From NCBI GenBank assembly GCA_965230215.1, contig CBDDKN010000002.1, forward strand, positions 806,001-870,000: a stretch of 64,000 nucleotides of DNA, written 5' to 3'. The notes under the pieces were generated by a model. The model was given only the letters and a program-made list of their open reading frames with translations, had not been told where the DNA came from and did no database searches. Positions within the stretch are counted from its first letter, which is position 1, and every line of letters begins with the position of its first letter. A program made the translations under genes and the position numbers. Positions 25,047 through 34,536 of this stretch are shown one piece after another. The stretch comes from RFSX01 sp965230215 (GTDB lineage: Bacteria; Bacteroidota; Bacteroidia; Chitinophagales; Saprospiraceae).

Positions 25047-27890
25047 TCATTTTATTTTATCCTTTAAGTATCGCGCAGTATGAGATTTCTTTGATTTTGA
25101 TATGCCTTCAGGCGGTCCTTCATACAATAGGTTCCCTCCTCCTACTCCGCCATCAGGACCCAGGTCTATAATCCAATCGGCCGATTTGATGACCTCCAGG
25201 TTGTGTTCTACAATAAGAACAGAATGCCCTTGTTCAACCAGTGCATTCATAGCGTCAAGCAACTTTCGAATATCATCAAAGTGTAAGCCTGTTGTAGGTT
25301 CGTCAAAAATAAAGAGTATGCGCTCTGTGGATCTTTCCTTTCCAAGATAAAATGCCAGCTTAACACGCTGGGCTTCCCCACCTGAAAGGGTGTTAGAGCT
25401 TTGGCCCAATTTGATATAGCCTAAACCAACAGCTTGCAGGGGTCTCAGTTTCCTTAATATCTCCTTGCTTTCACTAAAGAAGTCCAACGCTTCATCAACA
25501 CTTAGATTGAGAACATCATGAATGTTTTTTCCCTTATACTCAACTTCCAGTACCTCTTGCTTAAATCGTTTTCCTTTGCATTCATCACAAGTGAGCTTTA
25601 CATCAGCAAGAAATTGCATTTCAACTGTTATCGTCCCTTCGCCTTTACAGGTTTCACAACGACCTCCCTCTACATTGAAAGAAAAGTGCTTGGGCTGCAA
25701 TCCCTTTATTTTGCTTGCCTGTAGTCCAGAGAACAAAGATCTAATGGCATCATACGCCTTTACATAGGTTGCGGGATTTGATCGCGACGATTTGCCGATA
25801 GGTGATTGATTCACAAGTTCCACCGAATCGATCATCTTAATGTCTCCAGATAGACTATCATACATGCCAGGTGCTTGAGAGATAATCTCACCAAGTTCTT
25901 TTTTTACTGCCGGATATAGAATCTGCTTTACCAACGTGGTCTTACCCGAACCAGAGACACCTGTAACAACTGTCATCATTCCTAATGGTATGGTCACATC
26001 TATCTCCTGAAGATTGTTTTGCCGTGCACCTTTAAGGCTAAGCTTATTAACAAGCTTTCTCCTCTTAGCTGGCAGTTCAATTTTCTCTTCATCTCTCAGA
26101 TATCTGGCTGTGAGGCTGTCATTGCTTTTTGAAACAAAACTCTTGTAACTGCCATTGTAGATCAACTCTCCACCATAAATACCGGCCTTGGGACCTATTT
26201 CTACAACATGGTCAGCGTTTCGAATTATTTCTTCTTCATGCTCGACTACAATGACTGTATTTTTCAGATCACGCAGATTTTTCAACACCCCTACAAGCTT
26301 GTCTGTATCCTTTGGATGCAAACCAATACTGGGTTCATCCAATATATATAGGGAATTGGTAAGATTGCTTCCAAGCGTCCTGGTCAAATTTATTCGCTGA
26401 GTCTCTCCCCCACTAAGTGTAGAAGATATACGGTCAAGAGTCAGGTAGGACAGACCTACATCCAGCATTGTTTTTAACCTGGTGGTAATTTCGAGCAGAA
26501 TACGTCTTGCAATCTCTTTATCGTGCTTGTTCAACTTCAGTGAAGTAACAAATTCATAAAGCTCATCGATTGGAATATCAATCAGTTCATTTATACTCTT
26601 ACCATCAATCTTAACATAGGTAGCTTCTTTTCTTAAGCGTCCCCCATTACAAGTAGTACAAACCGTTCTGCCTCGATATCGAGCTATAAGCACCCTGTTC
26701 TGAATCTTATAACTATCTGCTTCAAGCGCTTCGAAAAAGTCATTAATGCCACGCACAGATTCATTGCCCTGCCAAAGCAGATCTTTTTGCTTTTGCGTCA
26801 AGGATTTATATGGCTTGTGGATCGGAAAATCATAATCATGAGCCGCATCCATAAATCGTGTAAGCCATCTCCCTGTCTTTTCGCCTTTCCAACATGCTAC
26901 AGCACCCTCATAAATAGAAAGTCTATTATTCGGAATCACTTTATATGGATCGATTCCTATGATACGGCCATATCCCTCACAGGTTTTGCAGGCGCCATAT
27001 GGATTATTGTAGTTGAATAACTGGTGTGAGGGTTCAAGAAATGTAATTCCATCAAGCTCAAATCTATTATTGTAATACTGAACAGAATCATCTTCCAACA
27101 AAATCTTAAGCTCTCCTTGTCCTTCAAAGAAAGCTGTCTGAACCGAATCAGCTATACGCTTAAGGTTATCCTCTTCATCGTTAACCACAAAACGGTCAAC
27201 CAATACATCCACATCAAGATTAAACTTTTCAAGCGGCTGCTTTAACCACTTTTCACCTGACTCAAGAACATCTTCAATATATGTAAGCTCATTCCTTAAT
27301 AAAATCCGGCTAAATCCCTTCTGAATCAACAAATCCATTTCTTTAGCTACTGTGCGCTCCTTGAATTGTTTGGGAAATGGAAAAAACAATTGGACTCTTT
27401 CACCTTCTTTTCGGTCGCTTATAAAATCAACTACATCAGCGACCTGATGTTTTTTGACTATTTCTCCAGATACCGGACTATAGGTTTTGCCGATTCGGGC
27501 AAACAAGAGCCTCAGATAATCATAGATTTCTGTCATTGAACCAACCGTAGATCTGGCATTACCACTTGTCACCTTTTGTTCAATAGCTATTGCTGGACAT
27601 AATCCTTTAATGAAATCTACATCAGGCTTTTTCATGCGGCTTAGAAACTGCCTTGCATAGGAAGAAAGGCTTTCCACATATCTCCTTTGCCCCTCAGCAT
27701 AGAGGGTTTCCATTATCAAGGATGATTTGCCAGAACCACTAAGTCCGGATACCACTACCAATTTGTTCTTGGGAATCTTAAGTTCTAGATTCTTAAGGTT
27801 ATTGGATCGGGCCCCCTTGATATGAATGGTTGTAGCTGAAGAGCTGTTGGCTTTTTCTGTTACTTTCTTGCTGCTCGTTTTTACTGGCAT
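25047..27890 (-). CDS. uvrA: Excinuclease ABC subunit A
   Basis: Damage-recognition ATPase of nucleotide excision repair; 947 residues. Both ABC modules are complete: GLSGSGKSSL and SGVSGSGKTTLVKQ as Walker A, LSGGETQRINL and LSGGEAQRVKL as signatures, and ILDEPSIGLHP and IFDEPTTGLHF as Walker B. The C-terminal zinc module (CETCKGEGT with CDECKGK) is intact. The first zinc finger keeps only its second pair (GACKTCEG); the expected upstream Cys-x2-Cys is replaced by a stretch around FELDGITF. About 20 extra polar residues precede the first domain. The M14 gene follows at 4 nt. Confidence 0.97.
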   Translation of the reverse strand: MPVKTSSKKVTEKANSSSATTIHIKGARSNNLKNLELKIPKNKLVVVSGLSGSGKSSLIMETLYAEGQRRYVESLSSYARQFLSRMKKPDVDFIKGLCPAIAIEQKVTSGNARSTVGSMTEIYDYLRLLFARIGKTYSPVSGEIVKKHQVADVVDFISDRKEGERVQLFFPFPKQFKERTVAKEMDLLIQKGFSRILLRNELTYIEDVLESGEKWLKQPLEKFNLDVDVLVDRFVVNDEEDNLKRIADSVQTAFFEGQGELKILLEDDSVQYYNNRFELDGITFLEPSHQLFNYNNPYGACKTCEGYGRIIGIDPYKVIPNNRLSIYEGAVACWKGEKTGRWLTRFMDAAHDYDFPIHKPYKSLTQKQKDLLWQGNESVRGINDFFEALEADSYKIQNRVLIARYRGRTVCTTCNGGRLRKEATYVKIDGKSINELIDIPIDELYEFVTSLKLNKHDKEIARRILLEITTRLKTMLDVGLSYLTLDRISSTLSGGETQRINLTRTLGSNLTNSLYILDEPSIGLHPKDTDKLVGVLKNLRDLKNTVIVVEHEEEIIRNADHVVEIGPKAGIYGGELIYNGSYKSFVSKSNDSLTARYLRDEEKIELPAKRRKLVNKLSLKGARQNNLQEIDVTIPLGMMTVVTGVSGSGKTTLVKQILYPAVKKELGEIISQAPGMYDSLSGDIKMIDSVELVNQSPIGKSSRSNPATYVKAYDAIRSLFSGLQASKIKGLQPKHFSFNVEGGRCETCKGEGTITVEMQFLADVKLTCDECKGKRFKQEVLEVEYKGKNIHDVLNLSVDEALDFFSESKEILRKLRPLQAVGLGYIKLGQSSNTLSGGEAQRVKLAFYLGKERSTERILFIFDEPTTGLHFDDIRKLLDAMNALVEQGHSVLIVEHNLEVIKSADWIIDLGPDGGVGGGNLLYEGPPEGISKSKKSHTARYLKDKIK

Positions 27891-28199
27891 TGGCTCTTTT
27901 TCAGAATGAGTATTGTGATTCTACTTATACTAACCTCAAAATCGCAATAAAGCTTACAAAATTGAAAAAAATATTTGGTTATTTACTTTAGCCTCAAAGC
28001 CAATAAACATGGAGGTTTAACCACTTCTTTGCCAGTTAAACAAATGTTAAGGAAAAATTTAATTCTGGATTTATTGAAATAATTGTTTTTACTTAGTGTT
28101 AAGTTTTTCAAATCACAAACCTTATTTGCCTATAGTTTTAAAATTCTACACTAAACAATTTTCTTAACCGATTTATCAAGAAAACTAAAATTGTTAGTT
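27891..28199. other. Divergent intergenic region between uvrA and the ECF sigma gene
   Basis: A 309-nt AT-rich gap that should hold both promoters. I see no open frame of note, no tRNA-like fold and no perfect TAnnTTTG element; only partial matches such as CTTATTTG near 28120 occur. It is the only gene-free stretch above 300 nt in the window. Confidence 0.6.
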
Positions 28200-28781
28200 A
28201 TGAATTTGCAGCAGCTTAGCGATAAGGAACTTATCCTTAACTATCTAGACGGAAATGAAAAAGCCTTTGAGATTCTTCTTAACAGGCACAGGAACAAGAT
28301 ATATACTTCCATATATCTATTTGTAAAGGATTCTGATCTTGCTGAGGATATCTTTCAGGATGTCTTTATCAAAATCATCGATACCCTCAGAAAAGGAAAA
28401 TACAACCACGAAGGTAAGTTTCTGCAGTGGGCCATGAGAATTTCATACAATATGTGTGTGGATCACTTCAGAAGGTCTAAAAGACGTACTAAAGTTTCAG
28501 CAACAGAGACATTTGACATCTTTGATGTGCTTGAAACCAAGGAAGACAATATGGAGACTACCATAATTAAAAGTCAACTGCATACGAGAGTAAGAGCATT
28601 GGTCGATCAACTACCAGCTGAACAAAGAGAAGTTGTTATTCTTAGACATTATGCAGATATGAGTTTTAAAGAAATCAGCCAATTGACGCGTGTGAGTATC
28701 AATACAGCATTGGGAAGAATGAGGTATGCATTGATCAATATGCGAAAAATGGTTAACGAAAAAGAACTTTTAGCCTCTTAA
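28200..28781 (+). CDS. ECF-type RNA polymerase sigma factor, no adjacent anti-sigma gene
   Basis: 193 residues from the ATG at 28200; the longer frame begins at TTG 28191 and adds only three residues. Region 2 spans about 20-85 with DLAEDIFQDVFIKI and WAMRISYNMCVDHFRR. Region 4 (about 130-185) has LPAEQREVVILRHY and a helix-turn-helix, MSFKEISQLTRVSINTALGRM. ECF factors redirect RNA polymerase to specific promoters. No anti-sigma gene is adjacent: the next gene is convergent and a strong hairpin ends the unit. The regulon is unknown. Confidence 0.93.
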   Translation: MNLQQLSDKELILNYLDGNEKAFEILLNRHRNKIYTSIYLFVKDSDLAEDIFQDVFIKIIDTLRKGKYNHEGKFLQWAMRISYNMCVDHFRRSKRRTKVSATETFDIFDVLETKEDNMETTIIKSQLHTRVRALVDQLPAEQREVVILRHYADMSFKEISQLTRVSINTALGRMRYALINMRKMVNEKELLAS

Positions 28782-28812
28782 GGAGGTTTACAAGATAAAG
28801 CTACTGTTTTAG

Positions 28813-28867
28813 AGACAGGTAATCATCTAGAGATTGAGTTTTGATAATAGATTGCCTGTCTTTTTTT
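28813..28867 (+). terminator. Intrinsic terminator after the ECF sigma gene
   Basis: A 12-bp stem with one G-U pair (AGACAGGTAATC at 28813-28824 with GATTGCCTGTCT at 28850-28861) and a 25-nt loop, followed by a T run. It reaches the stop codon of the convergent glycosyltransferase gene. Confidence 0.85.
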
Positions 28868-30005
28868 ATTGTACCCTTCTCTCTTTCCAATTATAGCTTC
28901 CTACAAATGCAGACATTCCTCCAATAAGGCAGATATAAAGCATACTCATGAGTTTTGAAGCTATGAAATATCGCATGTCATCTCTGCTGCCATAGTAAGC
29001 AGATAGCTCCTTTAAAAAAACATAGTCTACAGCCAGATTTATAAAGATCATGTTGCCAAGTGCAATCATCAAATGAACATGGCCCGTAGCTATCCACAAT
29101 CCCAGGCATAAGAAGAAAAATATGGCATTCAAAAAGGGTATCAGCATCATGACCTGCATTTTGGAGGATTTCATACTCCTATTTTTACTGGCCCAACGGA
29201 TTCTTTGCCTTATGAAGTCAGACAGCTTTGACTCTGCTTTCGTATACACGAGGGCCTCGCGACTCTTCAGAAATTTGATCTCTCCGTTTATTTTATTAAA
29301 ATGCTGTATTGCATACACGTCATCACCAGAAGCATAAGGGCTTGACTCAAAGGCCAAATCAAGTCTCTTATAGCTCATGTTGGCACCATTCGCCATGTAC
29401 CAGTTTTTTGAAAATATTCCAGCCTGCGTTACCGCCATCATGCCATAGAAGTCCAAAGCCTGAAATACAGTGAATATATTCCCCTGATGCACAAAATTGA
29501 CAGAACCTGCAATGAAGTCTGCATTGCCCGTTTCGATATATGTAATAAGCGTATGCAAGTATTCCGGGTTAACCGTCACATCTGCATCCAACTGAATAAT
29601 ATAGTCTGCTGTGATCTCATTTATCGCGGTAGCAATGGCTACTTTTTTCCCTCCCTGTGATTCCGTCTTTATATGGTCCGCAAGAGAGATAAATCGCAGG
29701 TGCTCATAGCCAAATGCACTGGCATTCGAAATTGTATCATCGTAGGAAAAGTCATCTACAACGACGATCTCCGGTTTGTAAAAAAGAAAGTGCTTGCAAT
29801 CCAACAGACTCTTGATACACGGACCAATATTCTGTTCCTCGTTTCTGGCGGCAATAAGAATCGTATAACTGAATTTGGGTAGTTCAGGCTCAGCCGGTGC
29901 TGTATATTCCGCCTGACTATTCCACTGATAAAGGATGTATAGAATCAGGCATGCATAAGCAAATGATATCAATATTGCGATCAATGCAATCAACTGCATG
30001 ATCAA
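28866..30005 (-). CDS. Membrane-bound family 2 glycosyltransferase
   Basis: 379 residues: one N-terminal helix (about 4-25), a GT-A catalytic domain and about three C-terminal helices. The fold markers are ILIAARNEEQNI (nucleotide-sugar binding), VVVDDFSYDD, the DxD-like QLDADV, a SGDDVYAI acceptor loop and QRIRWASKN, the Q-x-x-R-W motif of processive or polyisoprenyl-type GT2 enzymes. It should transfer a sugar at the cytoplasmic membrane; donor and acceptor are unknown. Its start overlaps the stop of the upstream membrane protein by 4 nt, so they are translationally coupled. Confidence 0.9.
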   Translation of the reverse strand: MIMQLIALIAILISFAYACLILYILYQWNSQAEYTAPAEPELPKFSYTILIAARNEEQNIGPCIKSLLDCKHFLFYKPEIVVVDDFSYDDTISNASAFGYEHLRFISLADHIKTESQGGKKVAIATAINEITADYIIQLDADVTVNPEYLHTLITYIETGNADFIAGSVNFVHQGNIFTVFQALDFYGMMAVTQAGIFSKNWYMANGANMSYKRLDLAFESSPYASGDDVYAIQHFNKINGEIKFLKSREALVYTKAESKLSDFIRQRIRWASKNRSMKSSKMQVMMLIPFLNAIFFFLCLGLWIATGHVHLMIALGNMIFINLAVDYVFLKELSAYYGSRDDMRYFIASKLMSMLYICLIGGMSAFVGSYNWKERRVQ

Positions 30006-30469
30006 AACATATCGTCATACTTGTTATCGGCATTCTTGGAGTCTTTCTTCATGACGTCCAGCTCAGGCAACTCCAGGAAGTCTTCCTCATCTGTGATCTC
30101 CACTTCCTTATAGTCTATATAGTCCCCTTTGGATTTGTTACCGCCTGCTTTTGGATTGGTCCATCTGTTATTTGTAAAAGCTTTAAAAGCCAGATAGGCC
30201 GATACAACAGGATATGCAACAATGGATAGTCCTGAATAAATCAGTCCCTTTACCGTATCTTCTCGTAACATCTTCCATAACCATTTGAAGTAATCCGTTA
30301 CAACTGAATAATTCAATATTAAAGCCAATACGAAGAGAGGCAAAGCCAGCCATGACAATATCATAAAGACACCACGGACAGCACTTATCGCCATCCATAT
30401 CATGACAAAAAGCAACAGTATCACAAGAACACCAATAAATGGATTAGATCCTTGTCTTCTTATCATCAT
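30002..30469 (-). CDS. Hypothetical membrane protein coupled to the glycosyltransferase
   Basis: 155 residues with two or three hydrophobic segments in the first ~100 residues, including one long stretch at about 12-52, then a strongly acidic tail (EVEITDEEDFLELPELD). I do not recognise the family. The 4-nt overlap with the GT2 start suggests the two proteins act together, perhaps with this one as a membrane partner. The gene is preceded by a 63-nt gap from the ABC exporter on the same strand. Confidence 0.7.
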   Translation of the reverse strand: MMIRRQGSNPFIGVLVILLLFVMIWMAISAVRGVFMILSWLALPLFVLALILNYSVVTDYFKWLWKMLREDTVKGLIYSGLSIVAYPVVSAYLAFKAFTNNRWTNPKAGGNKSKGDYIDYKEVEITDEEDFLELPELDVMKKDSKNADNKYDDMF

Positions 30470-30532
30470 TAAATTTTTTAAATAAAGTTAAGCAATTGCC
30501 TAAAGTGATGTCTGCAATATAGACAGAGCATA

Positions 30533-32293
30533 CTATATCATGGATTGTTCAAACTGTTTTTCATACAGTTGTCGATATTGGCCATCTTTATTGTTAAGCA
30601 ATTCTTCGTGACTTCCTTGCTCGACAACCTTCCCTTTTTTAAGTACCAAAATCTTGTCGGCATGTCTGATTGTTGATAGTCTATGTGCGATGATAATGGA
30701 GCTGCGCTTTTCAATAAGCTTTTCAATGGCGAACTGGATTATGGCCTCTGTCTCGGTATCAATAGATGAAGTTGCTTCATCCAGAATTAATATATCTGGA
30801 TTCATAACAAGGGCTCTTACAAATGAAATCAATTGTCGCTGTCCCATTGACAAATTTGAGCCCCGCTCGGTTATCATAAAATCATAGTCACCCGGTAACT
30901 TTCTGATAAACTCGTCAGCGCCGATGGTCTTAGAAGCTTTAATAATATCTTCTCTAGAAATATCCTTATCGCGAAGTCTTATATTGTCCAGAACCGTACC
31001 GTTAAAAAGAAAGACATCCTGTAATACTATTGCGATTCTGGATCTTAATGACTTGAGATCATATTTGCGTATATCAACACCATCGATCTTGATACTGCCT
31101 GCCTGGAACTCATAAAATCGATTCAAAATATTGATGATGGTCGTCTTACCGGAACCCGTACTTCCAACAATGGCTAATGTTTGACCTGCTTTTAAATCAA
31201 AACTTATATTGTTAAGAACATAGTTCTCATCATCGTAAGCGAATGAAACATTTCTAAAATCTACACTGCCTCTTATTCTTTCAACCTCGTGGTCACCATA
31301 ATCTTTGATGTAATCTTCTTTTTCAACCAACTTGAAGACTCTATCCGCAGCCACAAGTCCCATTTGTAAGGTGTTAAATTTATCAGCAAGCATCCTAACT
31401 GGCCTGAACAACATATTCAGGTATAAAGGGAAAGAAACAAAAGCACCCGGACTAATGGTATTGTTCCAAATACCTTTAGATCCCAGCCACACTAGCAATG
31501 ATAATCCAATGGCTGAAATCAATTCAACAACTGGATAAAAAATCGCATAATATTCAATGGCGTTGAGATTTGCAGAGGTATACTTTCTGTTTATTTTTCT
31601 GAATTTCTCAGATTCCTGCTTTTCAGCATTGAACATCTGAACAACCTGCATACCTGAAATCTGTTCCTGTAGAAAGGAATTCATCGCTGATATCTCATTT
31701 CTAACGCGTTGAAAAGATACTTTTACCTTTTCCTTGAATATATAGGTGGCTAAAACCATAAGTGGAAGTGTCGCTATACAAATCAAGGTCAGTCGCCAAC
31801 TATGATAGAACATGAATCCAAGCACAGCAAATATGCCCAGGATATCTGCAACCATCGTCAAGACTCCCTGAGTAAAAATCTCATTGATGGCCTGAACGTC
31901 GCTTATGGTTCTGGTAATTATTTTTCCTACAGCAGTCTGATCAAAAAACCGCAGTTTGAGCTTCTCAACATGCTTAAAGACCTTAATACGTAAATCCTTG
32001 ATGACACTTTGCCCCAGAACCGAGGAATAATAGATAAATGCATATCTCAGAAAAACATTCAATAATACGAATACCAGGTATATGATGGCCATCCGCTTAA
32101 GACCCTCAATGTCTTTAACGAATATATAGTCATCGACCATTGTTCCGATAAGAAAGGGTCTGATATTGGCAACAGGAGCCATAACCACAGCCATGACAAG
32201 ACAGGCAAAAAACAGCAGCTTATAAGGGCTAGCCAGTTTTAATACCTTGGATAATACGACAAGGTCTAGGTCTTGCTTGTTTTTTTCTTGCAT
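30533..32293 (-). CDS. ABC exporter, fused permease and ATPase (MsbA/MdlB-like)
   Basis: 586 residues from the ATG at 32293 (MQEKNKQ); an upstream ATG at 32356 adds 21 residues that look non-homologous. Six membrane helices span about 20-310, with the family's FFDQTAVGKIITRTISDV coupling region. The ATPase domain has Walker A GSTGSGKTT, Q-loop VLQDVFLF, signature LSMGQRQ, Walker B ILILDEATSS and H-loop IIAHRLS. Such half-transporters dimerise and export lipids, peptides or drugs. The substrate cannot be predicted. It lies upstream of the small membrane protein and GT2, possibly in one transcript. Confidence 0.93.
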   Translation of the reverse strand: MQEKNKQDLDLVVLSKVLKLASPYKLLFFACLVMAVVMAPVANIRPFLIGTMVDDYIFVKDIEGLKRMAIIYLVFVLLNVFLRYAFIYYSSVLGQSVIKDLRIKVFKHVEKLKLRFFDQTAVGKIITRTISDVQAINEIFTQGVLTMVADILGIFAVLGFMFYHSWRLTLICIATLPLMVLATYIFKEKVKVSFQRVRNEISAMNSFLQEQISGMQVVQMFNAEKQESEKFRKINRKYTSANLNAIEYYAIFYPVVELISAIGLSLLVWLGSKGIWNNTISPGAFVSFPLYLNMLFRPVRMLADKFNTLQMGLVAADRVFKLVEKEDYIKDYGDHEVERIRGSVDFRNVSFAYDDENYVLNNISFDLKAGQTLAIVGSTGSGKTTIINILNRFYEFQAGSIKIDGVDIRKYDLKSLRSRIAIVLQDVFLFNGTVLDNIRLRDKDISREDIIKASKTIGADEFIRKLPGDYDFMITERGSNLSMGQRQLISFVRALVMNPDILILDEATSSIDTETEAIIQFAIEKLIEKRSSIIIAHRLSTIRHADKILVLKKGKVVEQGSHEELLNNKDGQYRQLYEKQFEQSMI

Positions 32294-32491
32294 CGTAAAT
32301 GGCCTGAATCGTGGCCTGAAGTTTAAGCGGTATAGAGATATTACATATGAAAGCAAAAGAAGTTCAATAAGATGAACTCAGTAGCAAGATAATACATTCA
32401 ATTTGATACACTCTTAACAGATGCCGAAACTGCCACCTTGTTTCGGCATATTTCCAGATATTTTTATCAGCTTTGAGCTTAAATCTAAAAA

Positions 32492-33808
32492 TTGACAATA
32501 GACAAGGAAATATTCAAGATATCCTTACCCAACATTATTTCTAATATCTCAATTCCCCTATTGGGCATTGTAGATACAGCACTAATGGGCAGGATGGACG
32601 ACCCTGCATATATTGGTGCAATTGCCATTGGTGGTATCATCTTTAATATTCTCTATTGGGGTTTTGGCTTTCTGCGTCCTGGTACAACGGGCTTGACCGC
32701 ACAGGCTTATGGACAAAATAATCTTCCGGAATGTTATAGATTATTATTGCGATCATTTATTCTGGGATTGATTTTTGGGCTCTTAATCTGGTTATTTGCC
32801 AAGCCTTTAGGTGTATTCTTCTTTTCAATCCTTGATGGATCAGACAAAGTCATATCCCTTTCCTCTGAATACTATCATATCCGAATTCTGGCGGCTCCTG
32901 CGGTATTGGCTGTATTTGCATTTCGAGGTTGGTTTTTTGGTATGCAAAACGCTATTGCACCAATGGTCTTAACCATTGTCTCCAACGGATTAAATATCCT
33001 TTTCAGCTGGTATCTTGTCATGGTTCTGGATTTATCTGTAAAAGGTGTTGCATGGGGAACCGTCATCGCACAGTGGCTTACCTTTATTCTAGCAGTAATA
33101 ATCCTAATCTACAGGCATCGCTTCCGATTCATTAAATATCTGGACAAAGCCATTGTACGGGCAGCAGAATTAAAGAGGTTCCTGGTTGTGAACAGAGATA
33201 TGTTCATTCGAAATATGGGATTAATCCTGGTGTTCAGTTTCTTTACAAACCACTCCTCAAGTGTCAGTGACAGGTATCTGGCCATCAATCAAATGTTATT
33301 GGAGCTGTTTTATTTTATGTCGTATGCTATTGATGGGTTTGCTTATGCATCAGAAAGTCTTGTAGGTAAATACCTGGGTGCTCAGAAACTGGATACTGTA
33401 AAACTGGTTGTGCGTAAATGTCTCTTCTATGGTCTTGGTTTGGCGGTTGCTTTCAGCCTTGTCTACTTATTCTTTGGCAATGAGATCCTATCCATACTTA
33501 CAAGCAACAAGTCGCTAATTGCTGAGGGTCAAAAATATTTGATCTGGTGTGCACTAGTTGGCTTGACAGGGGCATTGGCATTTATTTGGGATGGCGTATA
33601 CAGTGGCGCTACAGCTTCGGTAGAGTTGCGCAACTCCATGCTGATCTCGGTTATTCTCTTTTTTATTCTATTCTATAGTGTCAAACCATTCTATCCTCTA
33701 TACGCTATATGGATTGGCATGATTGCCTTTATGGCAGGAAGGTCAATATTTCAAATATGGTATTACAACAAGAGCATTCTTAGCAGATGGCAAAATGCTC
33801 AAGCTTAG
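32492..33808 (+). CDS. MATE family efflux transporter (DinF-like), TTG start
   Basis: 438 residues, twelve helices, with early MATE features (SLPNIISNISIPLLGIVDTA, GFLRPGTTGLTAQAYG). MATE pumps exchange Na+ or H+ for drugs or metabolites across the inner membrane. The start must be TTG at 32492: an in-frame TAA lies at 32486-32488, and the first internal ATG (residue 32) would delete helix 1. Its stop overlaps that of convergent radC by 4 nt. No regulator is adjacent. Confidence 0.92.
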   Translation: MTIDKEIFKISLPNIISNISIPLLGIVDTALMGRMDDPAYIGAIAIGGIIFNILYWGFGFLRPGTTGLTAQAYGQNNLPECYRLLLRSFILGLIFGLLIWLFAKPLGVFFFSILDGSDKVISLSSEYYHIRILAAPAVLAVFAFRGWFFGMQNAIAPMVLTIVSNGLNILFSWYLVMVLDLSVKGVAWGTVIAQWLTFILAVIILIYRHRFRFIKYLDKAIVRAAELKRFLVVNRDMFIRNMGLILVFSFFTNHSSSVSDRYLAINQMLLELFYFMSYAIDGFAYASESLVGKYLGAQKLDTVKLVVRKCLFYGLGLAVAFSLVYLFFGNEILSILTSNKSLIAEGQKYLIWCALVGLTGALAFIWDGVYSGATASVELRNSMLISVILFFILFYSVKPFYPLYAIWIGMIAFMAGRSIFQIWYYNKSILSRWQNAQA

Positions 33809-34497
33809 ATTCTTCCTTCATCAGCAAAGCTATAGTATCTGCCATCAGCTATAATCAAATGGTCCAGAACAGATATGTCTAAATGTGTTCCTGCATTCAC
33901 CAATTTGCTTGTAATATCAATATCTGCTTTAGATGGATTAAGATTGCCTGATGGGTGGTTGTGAATCAAAATCACTGAAGATGCATTAAGGTCCAATGCC
34001 TTTTTAAACACAATTTTGGGATCCACTACTGTGCCTGCAATTCCTCCTACACTAATCGTCTCAATTTTCAACACTTGATTGTTCCTATTCAGCATTATAG
34101 CTTTGAATTCCTCGTGATTAAGATCAGACATCTCTGCATTTAGAAGGGCAAATGCATCCAGACTTGAAGCAATTTTAGCCTTTGTGATGCCTTTATCCGA
34201 TTGTCTTCTCCTCCCCAGTTCCAATGCGGCAATGATCATGCTTGCTTTGACCTCTCCTATCCCCTTGAACTTGCATAGATCTGCAATGCTTAGTCTTGCT
34301 AGCTTTCGAATACTGTTATCATGTGTTCTTAATATCTGTTGAGCCAGATCAAGTGCTGAGACATTCTTATAGCCACTGCCAATTATAATTGACAGCAGTT
34401 CTGCTGTGCTTAAGGTAGCATGACCTTTAAGAGATATTTTCTCTCTGGGTCTGTCCTCTTCAGCCCATTTCTTAATTGAAAGGTGGTTGTGATACAC
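33805..34497 (-). CDS. radC: RadC/JAB-domain protein
   Basis: 230 residues. A helix-hairpin-helix region (KFKGIGEVKASMI, about 75-87) is followed by an MPN/JAB domain with the metal motif HNHPSGNLNPSKAD (HxHx7-10D, about 177-190). The gene is called radC by tradition; a role in recombinational repair is not supported by later work, and its activity is uncertain. It starts 39 nt after the stop of the trans-sulfuration enzyme on the same strand. Confidence 0.94.
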   Translation of the reverse strand: MYHNHLSIKKWAEEDRPREKISLKGHATLSTAELLSIIIGSGYKNVSALDLAQQILRTHDNSIRKLARLSIADLCKFKGIGEVKASMIIAALELGRRRQSDKGITKAKIASSLDAFALLNAEMSDLNHEEFKAIMLNRNNQVLKIETISVGGIAGTVVDPKIVFKKALDLNASSVILIHNHPSGNLNPSKADIDITSKLVNAGTHLDISVLDHLIIADGRYYSFADEGRI

Positions 34498-34536
34498 TTT
34501 TTATTCTTCATGAATAAAGGTGTATAGAGTAATCAA

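Noticed and set aside
32294..32356. Longer start for the ABC exporter
   Set aside because: Arg-rich extra residues without family support; the ATG at 32293 matches typical starts.
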